From positions 52,003-116,002 of the forward strand of contig SLGK01000118.1 in assembly GCA_007123775.1 (NCBI GenBank): a stretch of 64,000 nucleotides of DNA, in the 5' to 3' direction. Numbering within the stretch: position 1 is the stretch's first letter; the number at the start of each line of letters is the position of its first letter. The position numbers were made by a program, and so were the translations under genes. The notes below the pieces were generated by a model that worked only from the letters and a program-made list of their open reading frames with translations, had not been told where the DNA came from and made no database searches. Positions 7,941 through 16,917 of this stretch are shown here, in pieces. The stretch is from Anaerolineae bacterium. Its GTDB lineage: Bacteria > Chloroflexota > Anaerolineae > Promineifilales > Promineifilaceae.

Positions 7941-9352
7941 ACAGACGAACCGTTCGCTACGTTACGGTCGTTACCGACCTCATTCTCATTAACCTGGCGT
8001 TTGCCTTTTCTTACGTGGTACGCTATGAGTTTCAGTGGCTGCTGGAAACCGCATCCTTCGATCCCTACGAAAGTTATGTTGGGCAGCAGATATTGCTGAC
8101 GCTGCTGCTGGCAGGCGCATTCGCCCAAAACAAAGCGTGGACGCGACGGCGTGGCGAAGCCTGGATCGATGAAATGTCGCGCATTTCCTACGCCACGGCC
8201 GCGGGCATTGCCTTAATGATGGCCTTTACGTTCTTCTTTCGGCCGCTGGCGTTCTCCCGTTTACTCTTGGTTTGGGCACTCATCTTCATCATCCTCTTTA
8301 TTGGCCTGGCTCGCTTACTGCGCCGCTGGCTGCTACAGCTTTTGTATCGCCGAGGCCGTTTTGTAGACCGGGCCTTGGTTGTTGGCTCTGGTGAAGCAGG
8401 GCGGGGCGTTATCCGCACGCTGCTGGCCCGGCCCGATTTAGGTTTTCAACCCATCGGCTATCTGGATGACGGTAGTCAGGAGAATAATATCGGTTCTGGT
8501 CGCGTACCCCATTTGGGCAGTTTCAACGAAATAGACTGCGTTCTCCAGGCAAATCAACAATTGCACACTGTGTTTATCGCCCTGCCCGGCGAAATGCACG
8601 AACAGATAATGACCCTGCTGCAACAGTGCCAGAAGCGGGGTGTGCGGGCACAGGTAGTACCCGACCTGCTGCAGCTTAGCCTGAATCGAGTCGAGTTTAA
8701 CAACATGGCGGGCATTCCCATGCTGAGCGGCCGTAATGTATCGTTGAGCCAGACCTCCCTGCTGCTAAAACGGGCTTTGGACCTGGTTATTGTTGTTTTG
8801 GGCGGTATACCCGCGCTTGTTGTGATGGGTCTGATTGCCCTGGCCATCAAGCTGGATTCGCCAGGGCCAGTTATCTACTCTGGTATGCGGGTGGGACCAA
8901 ACGGCAAGTTGTTTCGGATGTACAAATTTCGTTCGATGGTAGAAGGAGCGGATTCGCAGAAGGAATTGTTGGCCCATCTCAACGAGGCCGATGGTCCTAT
9001 CTTCAAGATGAAGGATGATCCCCGCCTGACGCGCGTCGGCCGTTTCATCCGGCGCACCAGTCTGGATGAGCTGCCGCAGTTGTATAATGTGCTGCTGGGC
9101 AATATGAGCCTGGTAGGGCCGCGGCCGCCGCTACTGGAAGAGGTAGAGGATTATAAGCCGTGGCATCGGCAGCGGTTGGCCGTAATTGGGGGTATAACGG
9201 GGTTGTGGCAGGTAAGCGGTCGTTCTGACCTGACGTTTGATGAGCTATGTCTGCTGGATATTTATTACATTGAGAACTGGTCGCTGATGCTGGACATTCG
9301 CATTTTGCTGCAAACCATTCCCCATTCGCTGTTTGGCCGAGGCGCGTATTGA
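7937..9352 (+). CDS. Polyprenyl glycosylphosphotransferase (WbaP/WcaJ type)
   Basis: A 471-residue initiating sugar-phosphate transferase. The N-terminal half has about four or five membrane helices and a nucleotide-binding-like region (ALVVGSGEAGRGV). The C-terminal catalytic half begins KRALDLVIVVLGG and carries the family hallmarks YKFRSM, KMKDDPRLTRVGRFIRRTSLDELPQ (in part), PRPP and GITGLWQVSGR. It transfers hexose-1-phosphate from a nucleotide sugar to undecaprenyl phosphate, the first step of exopolysaccharide or O-unit synthesis. It overlaps the preceding glycosyltransferase by 4 bp. Its 3' side is followed at once by repeats. Confidence 0.93.
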   Translation: MNRRTVRYVTVVTDLILINLAFAFSYVVRYEFQWLLETASFDPYESYVGQQILLTLLLAGAFAQNKAWTRRRGEAWIDEMSRISYATAAGIALMMAFTFFFRPLAFSRLLLVWALIFIILFIGLARLLRRWLLQLLYRRGRFVDRALVVGSGEAGRGVIRTLLARPDLGFQPIGYLDDGSQENNIGSGRVPHLGSFNEIDCVLQANQQLHTVFIALPGEMHEQIMTLLQQCQKRGVRAQVVPDLLQLSLNRVEFNNMAGIPMLSGRNVSLSQTSLLLKRALDLVIVVLGGIPALVVMGLIALAIKLDSPGPVIYSGMRVGPNGKLFRMYKFRSMVEGADSQKELLAHLNEADGPIFKMKDDPRLTRVGRFIRRTSLDELPQLYNVLLGNMSLVGPRPPLLEEVEDYKPWHRQRLAVIGGITGLWQVSGRSDLTFDELCLLDIYYIENWSLMLDIRILLQTIPHSLFGRGAY

Positions 9353-9353
9353 G

Positions 9354-9388
9354 AAGTATGAAGTATGAATTATGAAGTATGCATTACG
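9354..9388. repeat. Heptamer array, AAGTATG type
   Basis: Five contiguous 7-bp units (AAGTATG three times, AATTATG, CATTACG) directly after the glycosylphosphotransferase stop codon. It belongs to the window-wide 7-bp array class. Confidence 0.85.
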
Positions 9389-9393
9389 GGCAG

Positions 9394-9626
9394 GGTTCAC
9401 TGCTCTCTGGCAGCCAACTTTACAAATTTTGACGGAGGACCGAAGACGAAGAGCTTGCACTGAGCTTGTCGAAGTGACGGAATTTCTATCGGCCTATCGG
9501 CCCATCGCTTTTTCTGGCCATCGCTTTTCCTGGCCATCGCTTTTCCTGGCCATCGCTTTTCCTGGCCATTGGTCTTTCGTCCTCCGTCCTCGGTCAGTGT
9601 ATTGTCAAGCTGACTTGAACCATACT
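9394..9626 (+). mobile_element. MITE-like dispersed repeat, copy A
   Basis: This 233-bp stretch matches 36394-36553 in the opposite orientation. Conserved blocks, in order, include GGTTCACTGCT, CTGGCAGCCAACTTTACA, GACGGAGGACCGAAGACGAA, TATCGGCCTATCGGCCCA, TCCTCCGTCCTCGGTCAGTG and ATTGTCAAGCTGACTTGAAC. The ends are short inverted GGTTCA / TGAACC. Internal GGAGGAC-type blocks are also inverted, so it can fold. Copy A has extra material: a GAGCTTGTCGAAG block and about four 16-bp CTGGCCATCGCTTTTC units. It encodes no protein. The repeat-derived open frames here are not genes. Confidence 0.8.
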
Positions 9627-9629
9627 TGC

Positions 9630-10040
9630 TTACTCTATTTCCGGGCTGGCGGGCTGGTCGATTTTGATGACCTCGCCGTGAATGTCAATGATGATACGCA
9701 GGCCAAACATGCCCAGCATATTGCGGGCCTGAAGGGGAATGCCCTGGGCAATTATCTGGTCCATGTCGATGTTACGTAACTGGGCGTCGATGGCCGCTTT
9801 GGTGAAGAGGTCGTCTTTGCCAATCATGTTGAGCATTTGCTCCACAGCGATCTCTTTGTTGGCTTCCAACTGCTGCAAAAAAAAGGAAAGGACCTGGCGG
9901 TCAACTATTTCGGCGTCGATATGGCGGCGAAAGCCGTCGTCGTCAACCACATATTGGGCGTCGCTGCCGATAACGGCCGTTTTGACCGCCCGTCCCATTT
10001 CATCATAAACCAGTTCCGCAAACAACGCTTGCCGTGCCAT
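9630..10040 (-). CDS. Conserved-looking hypothetical protein upstream of mreB
   Basis: A 136-residue soluble protein. The ATG at 10038-10040 is preceded by GAGGAA, while an upstream frame runs into a 7-bp repeat array and is unlikely. The sequence starts MARQALFAELVYDEMGR and includes FRRHIDAEIVDRQVL, GKDDLFTKAAIDAQLRNID and LRIIIDIHGEVIKIDQP. It has no signal peptide, membrane helix or metal motif, and is acidic and alpha/beta in character. I do not recognise the family. It is divergent from mreB, with a 287-bp gap, so a regulatory or envelope link is possible but unproven. Codon use looks like its neighbours. Confidence 0.6.
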   Translation of the reverse strand: MARQALFAELVYDEMGRAVKTAVIGSDAQYVVDDDGFRRHIDAEIVDRQVLSFFLQQLEANKEIAVEQMLNMIGKDDLFTKAAIDAQLRNIDMDQIIAQGIPLQARNMLGMFGLRIIIDIHGEVIKIDQPASPEIE

Positions 10041-10053
10041 AGCTTTATTCCTC

Positions 10054-10102
10054 AACTCACAACTCACAATTCGTAGTTCGTAATTCGTAATACGTAATTC
10101 AA
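10054..10102. repeat. Heptamer array, AACTCAC/AATTCGT type
   Basis: Seven contiguous 7-bp units: AACTCAC twice, then AATTCGT-type units (AATTCGT, AGTTCGT, AATACGT, AATTCAA). It occupies the leader side of the hypothetical gene. Confidence 0.9.
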
Positions 10103-10215
10103 GTATACTCAGGTTACGTATGGCAGGCTAAAACGGCCGTTTGACTCATCCATCACTCACAAAAACGGGGAAAACAGTGGCATTTGGGGTATTTTTGAGG
10201 TCATAATGGCGGCAA

Positions 10216-10245
10216 TTGTGCAGCCATCAAGCCATTTGGTATAAT
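10216..10245 (+). promoter_or_regulatory. Probable mreB promoter
   Basis: TTGTGC, an 18-bp spacer and a perfect TATAAT, giving a leader of about 75 bases before the mreB start. The best match to a housekeeping promoter in this gap. It would drive mreBCD. Confidence 0.55.
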
Positions 10246-10327
10246 TTAGCGATTTTAGCTTGAACGAGCAGCGGGTACGGCAAGACGAAGCTGGCAAACC
10301 ACTGCAAAGCAAATAAGGGACAATCTG

Positions 10328-11389
10328 TTGTTTAGACCATTAGACTGGCTGTTGGGCCTGTTTTCTTTGGACATAGGTATCGACCTGGGTACGGCCAATA
10401 CCCTGGTCTATATTCGTGATCGGGGCATCGTCATTAACGAGCCATCCTGGGTCGCTATCAACAAACGTTCGCGCCGGCCGCTGGCGATTGGGGCCGAAGC
10501 ACGCGAAATGGTTGGCCGCACACCGAGCGATATTGTGGCCATACGGCCGTTGCGCGATGGCGTCATCTCCGAATTTGAAATCACCGAAGCCATGCTCGAC
10601 TACTTCATCAAAAAAGCCCACGAGCAAATGCTGGTTCCCTTTCCCCGCCCCCGCGTGGTTGTCGGCGTACCCAGCGGCGTCACCGAAGTCGAAAAACGAG
10701 CCGTCTACGACGCTACCATTTCCGCCGGGGCGCGTGAAGCTTATCTGATTGAAGAACCCATGGCCGCTGCTATCGGCTCCGGCCTGCCCATCATCGAATC
10801 ACGGGGCAGTATGATTGTCGATATTGGCGGCGGCACCACCGAAGTCGCCGTCTTTGCCATGGGCGGCATTGTGGTCAGCCGCTCTATCCGCGTAGCCGGC
10901 GACGAAATGGACGAAGACATCATCCAATACGCCCGCAGCAAATATAACCTGCTCATCGGCGAGCGTATGGCCGAGCGCATCAAAATCGGCATTGGCTCAG
11001 CCTTCCCCCTGCCCGAAGAACGCACCATGATTGTACGCGGCCGTAACCTGATCAACGGGTTGCCCCAGGCCGTCGAAATCAGCAGCATCGAGCTGCGCGA
11101 AGCTATGGCCCCTTCCGTTAACATCATCGTCGATACCGTGCGCGACGCCCTCGATGAAACCCCGCCCGAACTGGTGGCCGACCTGATGGAGGTTGGCATT
11201 TGCCTGGCTGGCGGCGGTGCCCAAATTCAGGGTTTGGCTGAACGGATTGAAGATATGGTTAAAATGCGCGTGTGGGTAGCCGAAGATTCCATGACCTGTG
11301 TAGCGCGTGGCGCTGGCCGCGTCCTGGAAGACCTGGACAACTACGAGCGCGTTCTGGTTGGTCTCCATCGGGGGAGTACCCACCACTAA
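10328..11389 (+). CDS. mreB: Rod-shape determining protein MreB
   Basis: A 353-residue bacterial actin with DIGIDLGTANTLVY near residue 15 (phosphate 1 loop), the phosphate 2 motif DIGGGTTEVAV and the adenosine motif LAGGGAQIQGL. MreB polymerises under the membrane and guides the elongation machinery with MreC, MreD, PBP2 and RodA. The start is a TTG at 10328, with AAGGGA about 8 bases before; no ATG fits the conserved N-terminus. A short amphipathic N-terminus (MFRPLDWLLGLF) could bind membrane. It is first in mreBCD-mrdA. An array of 7-bp repeats separates it from mreC. Confidence 0.95.
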   Translation: MFRPLDWLLGLFSLDIGIDLGTANTLVYIRDRGIVINEPSWVAINKRSRRPLAIGAEAREMVGRTPSDIVAIRPLRDGVISEFEITEAMLDYFIKKAHEQMLVPFPRPRVVVGVPSGVTEVEKRAVYDATISAGAREAYLIEEPMAAAIGSGLPIIESRGSMIVDIGGGTTEVAVFAMGGIVVSRSIRVAGDEMDEDIIQYARSKYNLLIGERMAERIKIGIGSAFPLPEERTMIVRGRNLINGLPQAVEISSIELREAMAPSVNIIVDTVRDALDETPPELVADLMEVGICLAGGGAQIQGLAERIEDMVKMRVWVAEDSMTCVARGAGRVLEDLDNYERVLVGLHRGSTHH

Positions 11390-11400
11390 ACCAGTGAATC

Positions 11401-11456
11401 GTATTCAGTATTCGGTATTCGGTTTTACGCACTACGGAATACGCACAACGTGTAAC
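11401..11456. repeat. Heptamer array between mreB and mreC
   Basis: Eight contiguous 7-bp units (GTATTCA, GTATTCG twice, GTTTTAC, GCACTAC, GGAATAC, GCACAAC, GTGTAAC) fill nearly the whole gap between mreB and mreC. The two halves are partly complementary and could pair. Confidence 0.85.
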
Positions 11457-11457
11457 C

Positions 11458-12306
11458 ATGCGTGACGCACCAAGACGAATTAGCTGGGCTGCCTTTCTCA
11501 TCTTCATGGGGGTTGCCCTGCTGCTGAGTATTCTCGACAGTACTGGCAATTTGGGCAGGACGCTGGATTTTATCCGCAACCCTATCACCGTTGTCATGGA
11601 TTGGACCGCCGGCCGGGCCGATACCCTGGCCGGTGCGCTGGAAGGGCCGCGTGATGTGCAAGAGGCCCGTGCCGAAATTGCCCGCCTGCAAGCCGAACTG
11701 GATGCCGCCACTCTCCAAATTGAACAGTACCAAAACATGGAAAGCGACTATCGGCTCATGTTAGAGCTGTTCAACCACGCCCGCCAGACCCCCGACTTCC
11801 AACGAGTTACAGCCAACGTTATCGGCCGTGACACCAACGCCTCTTTACGCAGCATTATTATTGACCGGGGTCTGGAAGACGGTATCCGCGTGGGCATGGC
11901 GGTAGAAGGATCGCGTGGCCTGGTGGGGCGTGTCTACCGCGCTTCTAACCGGTCGGCTCAGGTTATCCTGATTACCGACACCAGCAACAGCATTCCAGCT
12001 CGCCTGAGTAACACGCGAGCCACCGGCAGCCTGCGCGGCGGTGGCGTGGCCGGTAATCTCTACCTGGAATGGGTAGACCAGAGCCACCAAATCTCGATAG
12101 GCGAGGTGGTGGTTACATCGGGTCTGGGTGGCCGTATGCCGCGTGACCTGATTATTGGCCGGGTGGTAGACGTACAGCGCATCGAGGCGGACTTGTTCCA
12201 GCGGGCTGAGGTACAGCCGGCCGTGGACTTTAACTCGCTAGAAGTGGTGTTTGTTATTACCGATTTCCAGCAAGTTGACACCGGCATTTTTTCGGGCGGG
12301 CCATAA
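11458..12306 (+). CDS. mreC: Rod-shape determining protein MreC
   Basis: A 282-residue protein with one N-terminal membrane helix (residues about 10-28), then a coiled coil (VQEARAEIARLQAELDAATLQIEQ) and the beta-rich extracellular MreC domain. That domain includes IIDRGLEDGIRVGMAV and GEVVVTSGLGGRMPRDLIIGRV. MreC links the MreB filament to PBP2 outside the membrane. Its stop overlaps the mreD start by one base. The Shine-Dalgarno is weak because the preceding bases are repeat array, so translation may be coupled or use the repeat-derived leader. Confidence 0.92.
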   Translation: MRDAPRRISWAAFLIFMGVALLLSILDSTGNLGRTLDFIRNPITVVMDWTAGRADTLAGALEGPRDVQEARAEIARLQAELDAATLQIEQYQNMESDYRLMLELFNHARQTPDFQRVTANVIGRDTNASLRSIIIDRGLEDGIRVGMAVEGSRGLVGRVYRASNRSAQVILITDTSNSIPARLSNTRATGSLRGGGVAGNLYLEWVDQSHQISIGEVVVTSGLGGRMPRDLIIGRVVDVQRIEADLFQRAEVQPAVDFNSLEVVFVITDFQQVDTGIFSGGP

Positions 12307-12806
12307 TGGGCTATTCTATTTATGTAGCCGTGCCGCTCATGGCGCTGCTGCTGGTCTTGCAGACGTCGCTACTGCCCTACTTTCCCATCTTAGGGATAGT
12401 GCCCCAGCTTCTTTTTTTGGTGGCCATTGCCTGGGGGCTGCTGCATGGGGTCAACGAGGGCCTGCTGTGGGCTTTTGTGGCCGGCCTGTTTATGGACCTG
12501 TTTTCGCTAAGCCCGGTAGGTGTTTCGGCTATTGCTTACATGACGGCCGTTCCCCTCATTGTCTGGATTGGCACACTACTACCTCAAAACCGCTACATCA
12601 TCCCCATGATCCAGACCGCACTGGCAACTTTTATCGCTATGATGGTCAACTTTTTGCTACTGCGCCTGTTTGGCCTGCCCGTGGGCTGGGACTATCTAGA
12701 GCTGGTGCCCTCTACGGCCATCTTGCACAGCGCCCTGGTTTTGCCCATCTACTGGGTAATGTATCGTATTGATCTACTGCGCCGGCCGCGAGCGGTGGAG
12801 TTGTGA
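12306..12806 (+). CDS. mreD: Rod-shape determining protein MreD
   Basis: A 166-residue, very hydrophobic protein with about five membrane helices, including the MreD-like stretch GLLWAFVAGLFMDLFSLSPVG. It is the membrane partner of MreC in the elongasome. Length and position between mreC and mrdA match the family. It starts on the last base of the mreC stop codon, which implies translational coupling. Confidence 0.9.
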   Translation: MGYSIYVAVPLMALLLVLQTSLLPYFPILGIVPQLLFLVAIAWGLLHGVNEGLLWAFVAGLFMDLFSLSPVGVSAIAYMTAVPLIVWIGTLLPQNRYIIPMIQTALATFIAMMVNFLLLRLFGLPVGWDYLELVPSTAILHSALVLPIYWVMYRIDLLRRPRAVEL

Positions 12807-12812
12807 GGCGCG

Positions 12813-12844
12813 TAGTGGCGCGGTGGCGTAGTGGCGTGGTTGAG
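12813..12844. repeat. Octamer tandem repeat after mreD
   Basis: Four 8-bp units (TAGTGGCG, CGGTGGCG, TAGTGGCG, TGGTTGAG) directly after mreD. A similar but distinct octamer array lies at 29120-29175. Confidence 0.7.
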
Positions 12845-12950
12845 TGAATAGGTGCTTTGTGTGAATGGGAACTAAAAAAAGGGGTATTTCTGGGTAGATC
12901 GTTTAATATAGGCATAATTCTAAATGCTTATCAGGCGTAGCTGCGCTTTT

Positions 12951-12978
12951 CATTACGCAATACGCAATACGCACTACG
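12951..12978. repeat. Heptamer array in the mrdA leader
   Basis: Four 7-bp units (CATTACG, CAATACG twice, CACTACG) end about 14 bases before the mrdA start codon. They are open in the upstream frame (HYAIRNTHYV), which makes the open frame look longer than the gene. Confidence 0.9.
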
Positions 12979-12992
12979 TAAGGACTGTCACC

Positions 12993-15491
12993 ATGTCTCG
13001 AATGGGCTGGGAGCGAATTGAAGAGCTAGAGCTACAGGAACAAGAGGATCCACGTCTAAACGGCCGTCTCTACTTCTTACGCATTGTGGTGGTCATTGTA
13101 CTGGTCATTCTCCTTTATCGCGTCTATTGGATTCAACAAGACCGGGGCGCTCAGCTACAGTTACAGGCCGAAGACAACCAATTCGCCGTCTTGCGCTACA
13201 ATGCCCCCCGCGGCACCATTGTTGACCGCAAGGGCCAGCCGCTGGCCGTTAACGAACCCAGCTTCAACGTCACCATCACCCCCGCCCTGCTGCCCCGCAG
13301 TGCCGACGAGCGCCAGGCCGTCTATGAACGCCTCTCCTTCCTGACCGGCGTGCCCGTGACCAACACCGTACAACAGGAAATGCTTATCAGCTCTGCCAAC
13401 CCGGAACTGGTGAGCAGCTACACACGCATGGCTCGTATTTATGGAGCGCCAATTGGTCGTACTCTTGACGAGGCGGGCATCGTGCCCATGCTGCCTGACA
13501 GTATCGAGGCCATCGTGGAGCGCAACAGCTTTGCCCAATACGTGCCGGCCGTCATTACAGCCGGGGTGCCCATTACCATGGCCCAGGTTATTGAGCAAGA
13601 GAGCATCTATCTGCCCGGTGTGCGCGTCATTCCTGAACCATTGCGTTACTATCCGGCCGGCCAATTTACGGCCCATCTCATTGGTTACATGGGACCTATC
13701 CCCAATGAGCGCTGGCTAGAACTGCCTGGCCGTGAATACCAGCGCAACGACCGCGTCGGCTGGTCGGGCCTGGAAAACCACCTGGAAATTGAGTTGGCCG
13801 GGAAAAAAGGACGGCGCGTAATTGAACAGGACTGGACGCTGCGCGAAGTGCGTCAAATCGGCGTCATGGAAGAGCCAGTACCCGGCCTCAACCTGCATCT
13901 GACGCTGGACCTGGACCTGCAAAAGATCACCTATGAAATTTTGGGCCAGTTTATGATTGCCAACCGCTCATCTCCCCGCATTGATGAGATAACGGGCGAG
14001 CGAACCTTTCCTGAAATTGAACAAGCCGTTGTTGTGGCTGTTAACCCGCAAACAGGTGAAGTGCTGGCCATGGTCAACTACCCCACCTTCGACAACAATC
14101 GTTTCCAGACGGAAGTGCCGGTTGATTATTACCTGGGTCTGGCCCGTAACGATTACACGCCGCTGGTTAACCACGCCATCAGCGGTACTTATCCACCCGG
14201 CTCTGTCTTTAAGATGGTTCCTGGTTTGGGAGCCATGCAAGAAGGGTTGATTTCGCCCAACCGTTTTCTGGTTGCGCCTGGTGAAATTACTATTGCCAAC
14301 CGCTTTGCCCCTAACGACCCCGGCCGCGCTCAGACCTTCTACTGTTGGGATCGGAATGGTCATGGGCTGGTTAACATGTTGTTAGGTATTGCCCTCTCTT
14401 GCGACATCTATTTTTACAAAATTGCCGGTGGTTTCAATCAGGACGGAGAGTTTGTGGAAGGGTTAGGCGTAGCCGGTATCTATCGTTACGCTGAGCAGTT
14501 TGGCTTTGGCCGGGTGCAAGGTATCGAACTACCGCTGGAAAATCCCGGCAATTTACCTACGGCCGAATGGAAAAGCCGGACCTATGGCGAACCCTGGTCA
14601 ACGGGTGACGACTACAACCTGGGCATCGGCCAGGGGTACATTACCTCCACGCCTTTACAACTGGCCCAAATGACGGCCGTTTTTGCCAACGGCGGGTTCC
14701 TCTACAAGCCGTCTATCATCCACCATATGACCGACCACGAAGGTAACGTGGTATTTGTCGATGACCGGCGTGACGTAATCCTGCGGGCGCGGCCTGGACC
14801 AAATGGAGAGGCCATTGTGACCGACGCTGACGGCAACCCGGTGGATGACCCCACCCTCAACATTCAGTTTGATGAGGCTGGCAACTACATTTTCCAGCCC
14901 CAGGTAATTGATGCCCTGGACGTAGAGCGGGAGTATATGCAACTCGTTCAAGAGAGTATGCTCCGCGTAAATTTCCTGGGTGAAGACGAGTTTTATACTG
15001 GCGCTACCTACGTGGAATGGCTGACTAACTTAGGCATCAACGTGGCCGGTAAGACAGGTACTTCTGAATATTGTGATAACATTGCCATCACGCGGGGCTG
15101 GTGCCGCTATGAAGACATCGAGTTGCGCCGCATTTTGCCCACCCACTCCTTCTACGTGGGGTACGCCCCCTTTGAAAATCCGGAGATCGCCGTAGCCACT
15201 TTTATCTTTAACGGTGGCGAGGGGTCTGCCTGGGCCGCGCCGGTAACGTGTAACGTGTTGGCTGCTTACTTTGGCGTAGGCCAGTACGCGGGCATTATGG
15301 CCGGCGACCCGCCCGTAGGCGGTACGCAGCGATTCCCGCAGCCCATACCGCCCTTTACCGTGCCGCCCGAAGACATCTGGTATGCCTGCCAATCGCTGAC
15401 GTATATTCCCGATTGGCGGCGCTATTCGCTGGACATACCGTTTGAGGAGTATAGTATCAACCGGACTGACCGGCTGCCGCTGCCACCTTAG
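12993..15491 (+). CDS. mrdA: Penicillin-binding protein 2 (elongasome transpeptidase)
   Basis: An 832-residue class B PBP. The ATG at 12993 follows AAGGAC and begins MSRMGWERIEELE; the frame upstream is only repeat array. One membrane helix (residues about 30-50) precedes the dimerisation domain (APRGTIVDRKGQPLAVNEPS). The transpeptidase domain has the SxxK serine in GTYPPGSVFKMVP, an SCD motif (ALSCDIYFYK) and the KTG box (NVAGKTGTSEYC). It cross-links peptidoglycan during side-wall growth with MreBCD. It is longer than E. coli PBP2 (about 630) because of inserts in the transpeptidase half. No rodA gene follows. Confidence 0.93.
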   Translation: MSRMGWERIEELELQEQEDPRLNGRLYFLRIVVVIVLVILLYRVYWIQQDRGAQLQLQAEDNQFAVLRYNAPRGTIVDRKGQPLAVNEPSFNVTITPALLPRSADERQAVYERLSFLTGVPVTNTVQQEMLISSANPELVSSYTRMARIYGAPIGRTLDEAGIVPMLPDSIEAIVERNSFAQYVPAVITAGVPITMAQVIEQESIYLPGVRVIPEPLRYYPAGQFTAHLIGYMGPIPNERWLELPGREYQRNDRVGWSGLENHLEIELAGKKGRRVIEQDWTLREVRQIGVMEEPVPGLNLHLTLDLDLQKITYEILGQFMIANRSSPRIDEITGERTFPEIEQAVVVAVNPQTGEVLAMVNYPTFDNNRFQTEVPVDYYLGLARNDYTPLVNHAISGTYPPGSVFKMVPGLGAMQEGLISPNRFLVAPGEITIANRFAPNDPGRAQTFYCWDRNGHGLVNMLLGIALSCDIYFYKIAGGFNQDGEFVEGLGVAGIYRYAEQFGFGRVQGIELPLENPGNLPTAEWKSRTYGEPWSTGDDYNLGIGQGYITSTPLQLAQMTAVFANGGFLYKPSIIHHMTDHEGNVVFVDDRRDVILRARPGPNGEAIVTDADGNPVDDPTLNIQFDEAGNYIFQPQVIDALDVEREYMQLVQESMLRVNFLGEDEFYTGATYVEWLTNLGINVAGKTGTSEYCDNIAITRGWCRYEDIELRRILPTHSFYVGYAPFENPEIAVATFIFNGGEGSAWAAPVTCNVLAAYFGVGQYAGIMAGDPPVGGTQRFPQPIPPFTVPPEDIWYACQSLTYIPDWRRYSLDIPFEEYSINRTDRLPLPP

Positions 15492-15507
15492 CGTTTTTGA
15501 CAAGATG

Positions 15508-15534
15508 TGTGACATATGTTACCATCAAGTCACA
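15508..15534. promoter_or_regulatory. Inverted TGTGAC/GTCACA after mrdA
   Basis: TGTGAC and GTCACA are separated by 15 bases, with a CATATG inside or beside each half. It lies about 180 bases upstream of the baeRF-like gene and could be an operator for it. The evidence is symmetry only. Confidence 0.3.
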
Positions 15535-15637
15535 TATGGTCTATTTGGTACTATCCCGATGGGGTAAAACGAGAGAATTTGAAACAGTTCAATCTCAACT
15601 AGAAAAATACGAAGTTAGTTCACTGTAAGGTAATTGG

Positions 15638-15688
15638 ACGCTTGCCTGCTCCCTGTTTGGTTGGGGCGCATTGCAAGCGTTTTTGTTT
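15638..15688 (+). terminator. Probable intrinsic terminator of the mre/mrdA operon
   Basis: The arms ACGCTTGC / GCAAGCGT are perfect over 8 bp and are followed by TTTTGTTT. The loop is long (27 bases). It lies 150 bp after mrdA and just before the next Shine-Dalgarno, so it could also act as an attenuator of the downstream gene. Confidence 0.55.
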
Positions 15689-15709
15689 ACTAAGAGGAAG
15701 TGAAAATCT

Positions 15710-16885
15710 ATGGATTTGCTGTATCAGGATGAGTTAAAAGCATTGGCGGCTGAACAGCCGGGCGGCGTCTGCCTGTCCCTATACATGCCTACCCATCAGG
15801 CTGGGCCGGAACGATACGAGGAGAATCGGATTCGCTTCAAGAATTTGCTGAAAAAGGCAGAAACAAAGCTGGTAGAGGCAGACCTGCCGGGGATGAAGGC
15901 ACGGGATGTAGAGCGTTTGTTGGCACCGGCGCAAGGATTGCTGGAAAACGGCCGTTTCTGGGCGCATCAGAGTCAAGGGCTGGCTATCTTCTTGAACTTT
16001 GAGAACGCTTACACTTACACTTTGCCGCTAGAGTTTGCAGAGATGGTAATGGTGGGGCCTCGTTTCCACATCAAGCCGCTGCTGCCCCTGTTTGCGGGCA
16101 ACGGCCGTTTCTTCCTGCTTGCCCTGAGTCAGAACGAGGTACGCTTGCTGCAAGGGACGCGCCACAGCGTTAGCGAAATTGAGCTGGGCGAAGCCGTGCC
16201 CGCCAACCTGCAAGAAGCTATCGCCTACGACGATCCCGAAAATGAACTTCAGTTTCACACCAGTACCGCCAATCCGGGCGGCATGGGCGGTCAAGATGGT
16301 ATGTTCTTCGGCCATAGTGCGTCTGAGGAAGAGAAGGATTTCATTTTCCGCTACTTCCGTCAGATTGATGATGGGCTGCGCCAGATTTTGTACGAAGAAA
16401 CGGCCGTACCGCTGCTGCTGGCCGGGGTCGATTATCTACACCCCATCTATGAACGCGCCAACAGCTACCCTTACCTGCTCGACAAAGGGATTCATGGCAA
16501 CCCGGAGCATTGGCGCAATGATGAACTGCATGAGCGCGCCTGGCCTCTGGTAGAACCACACTTTGCCCAGGCCCAAGAGCAGGCTCTGGAAAAGTTTAAG
16601 CTGGCCCACAACAACGGGCAGGCATCTTACCAGTTGGAAGAGGTAATCGCTGCGGCTTATTACGGCCGTGTTGACACCCTCTTTACCCCTTTGACCAAAC
16701 AACTTTGGGGTCGCTTTAACCGTCAGACGGGCGAAACATCATTAGACGCAGAATCATCGCCCGACAACCACGACTTGCTGGACGCAGCCGCCATCCAGAC
16801 CCTCCTCAACGGGGGCACAGTCTACGCCATACCCGGCCACGAAATGCCGGAAGGCCAATCCCTGGCGGCCATTTTCCGTTACTAA
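15710..16885 (+). CDS. baeRF-like protein (archaeo-eukaryotic release factor fold)
   Basis: A 391-residue soluble protein with the start LYQDELKALAAEQPGGVCLSLYMPTH, an Arg/Lys-rich middle, GNGRFFLLALSQNEVRLLQGT, and a late AAAYYGRVDTLFTPL followed by AIQTLLNGGTVYAIP. This layout resembles the bacterial archaeo-eukaryotic release factor-like (baeRF) families of the eRF1 domain 2/3 superfamily. The assignment is from recall. Members are thought to act on ribosomes or RNA, but their function is largely unknown. The gene lies 32 bp before rpsU and upstream of rpsA, which fits a translation or ribosome-stress role. AGAGGAAG precedes the ATG. Confidence 0.65.
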   Translation: MDLLYQDELKALAAEQPGGVCLSLYMPTHQAGPERYEENRIRFKNLLKKAETKLVEADLPGMKARDVERLLAPAQGLLENGRFWAHQSQGLAIFLNFENAYTYTLPLEFAEMVMVGPRFHIKPLLPLFAGNGRFFLLALSQNEVRLLQGTRHSVSEIELGEAVPANLQEAIAYDDPENELQFHTSTANPGGMGGQDGMFFGHSASEEEKDFIFRYFRQIDDGLRQILYEETAVPLLLAGVDYLHPIYERANSYPYLLDKGIHGNPEHWRNDELHERAWPLVEPHFAQAQEQALEKFKLAHNNGQASYQLEEVIAAAYYGRVDTLFTPLTKQLWGRFNRQTGETSLDAESSPDNHDLLDAAAIQTLLNGGTVYAIPGHEMPEGQSLAAIFRY

Positions 16886-16917
16886 ACCATTAGTTCAACA
16901 CGAGGAGGTGATACGGT

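Noticed and set aside
9372..9779. 135-codon open frame on the plus strand across the MITE-like repeat
   Set aside because: It is made of repeat arrays and the dispersed element, and it overlaps a better gene on the minus strand.
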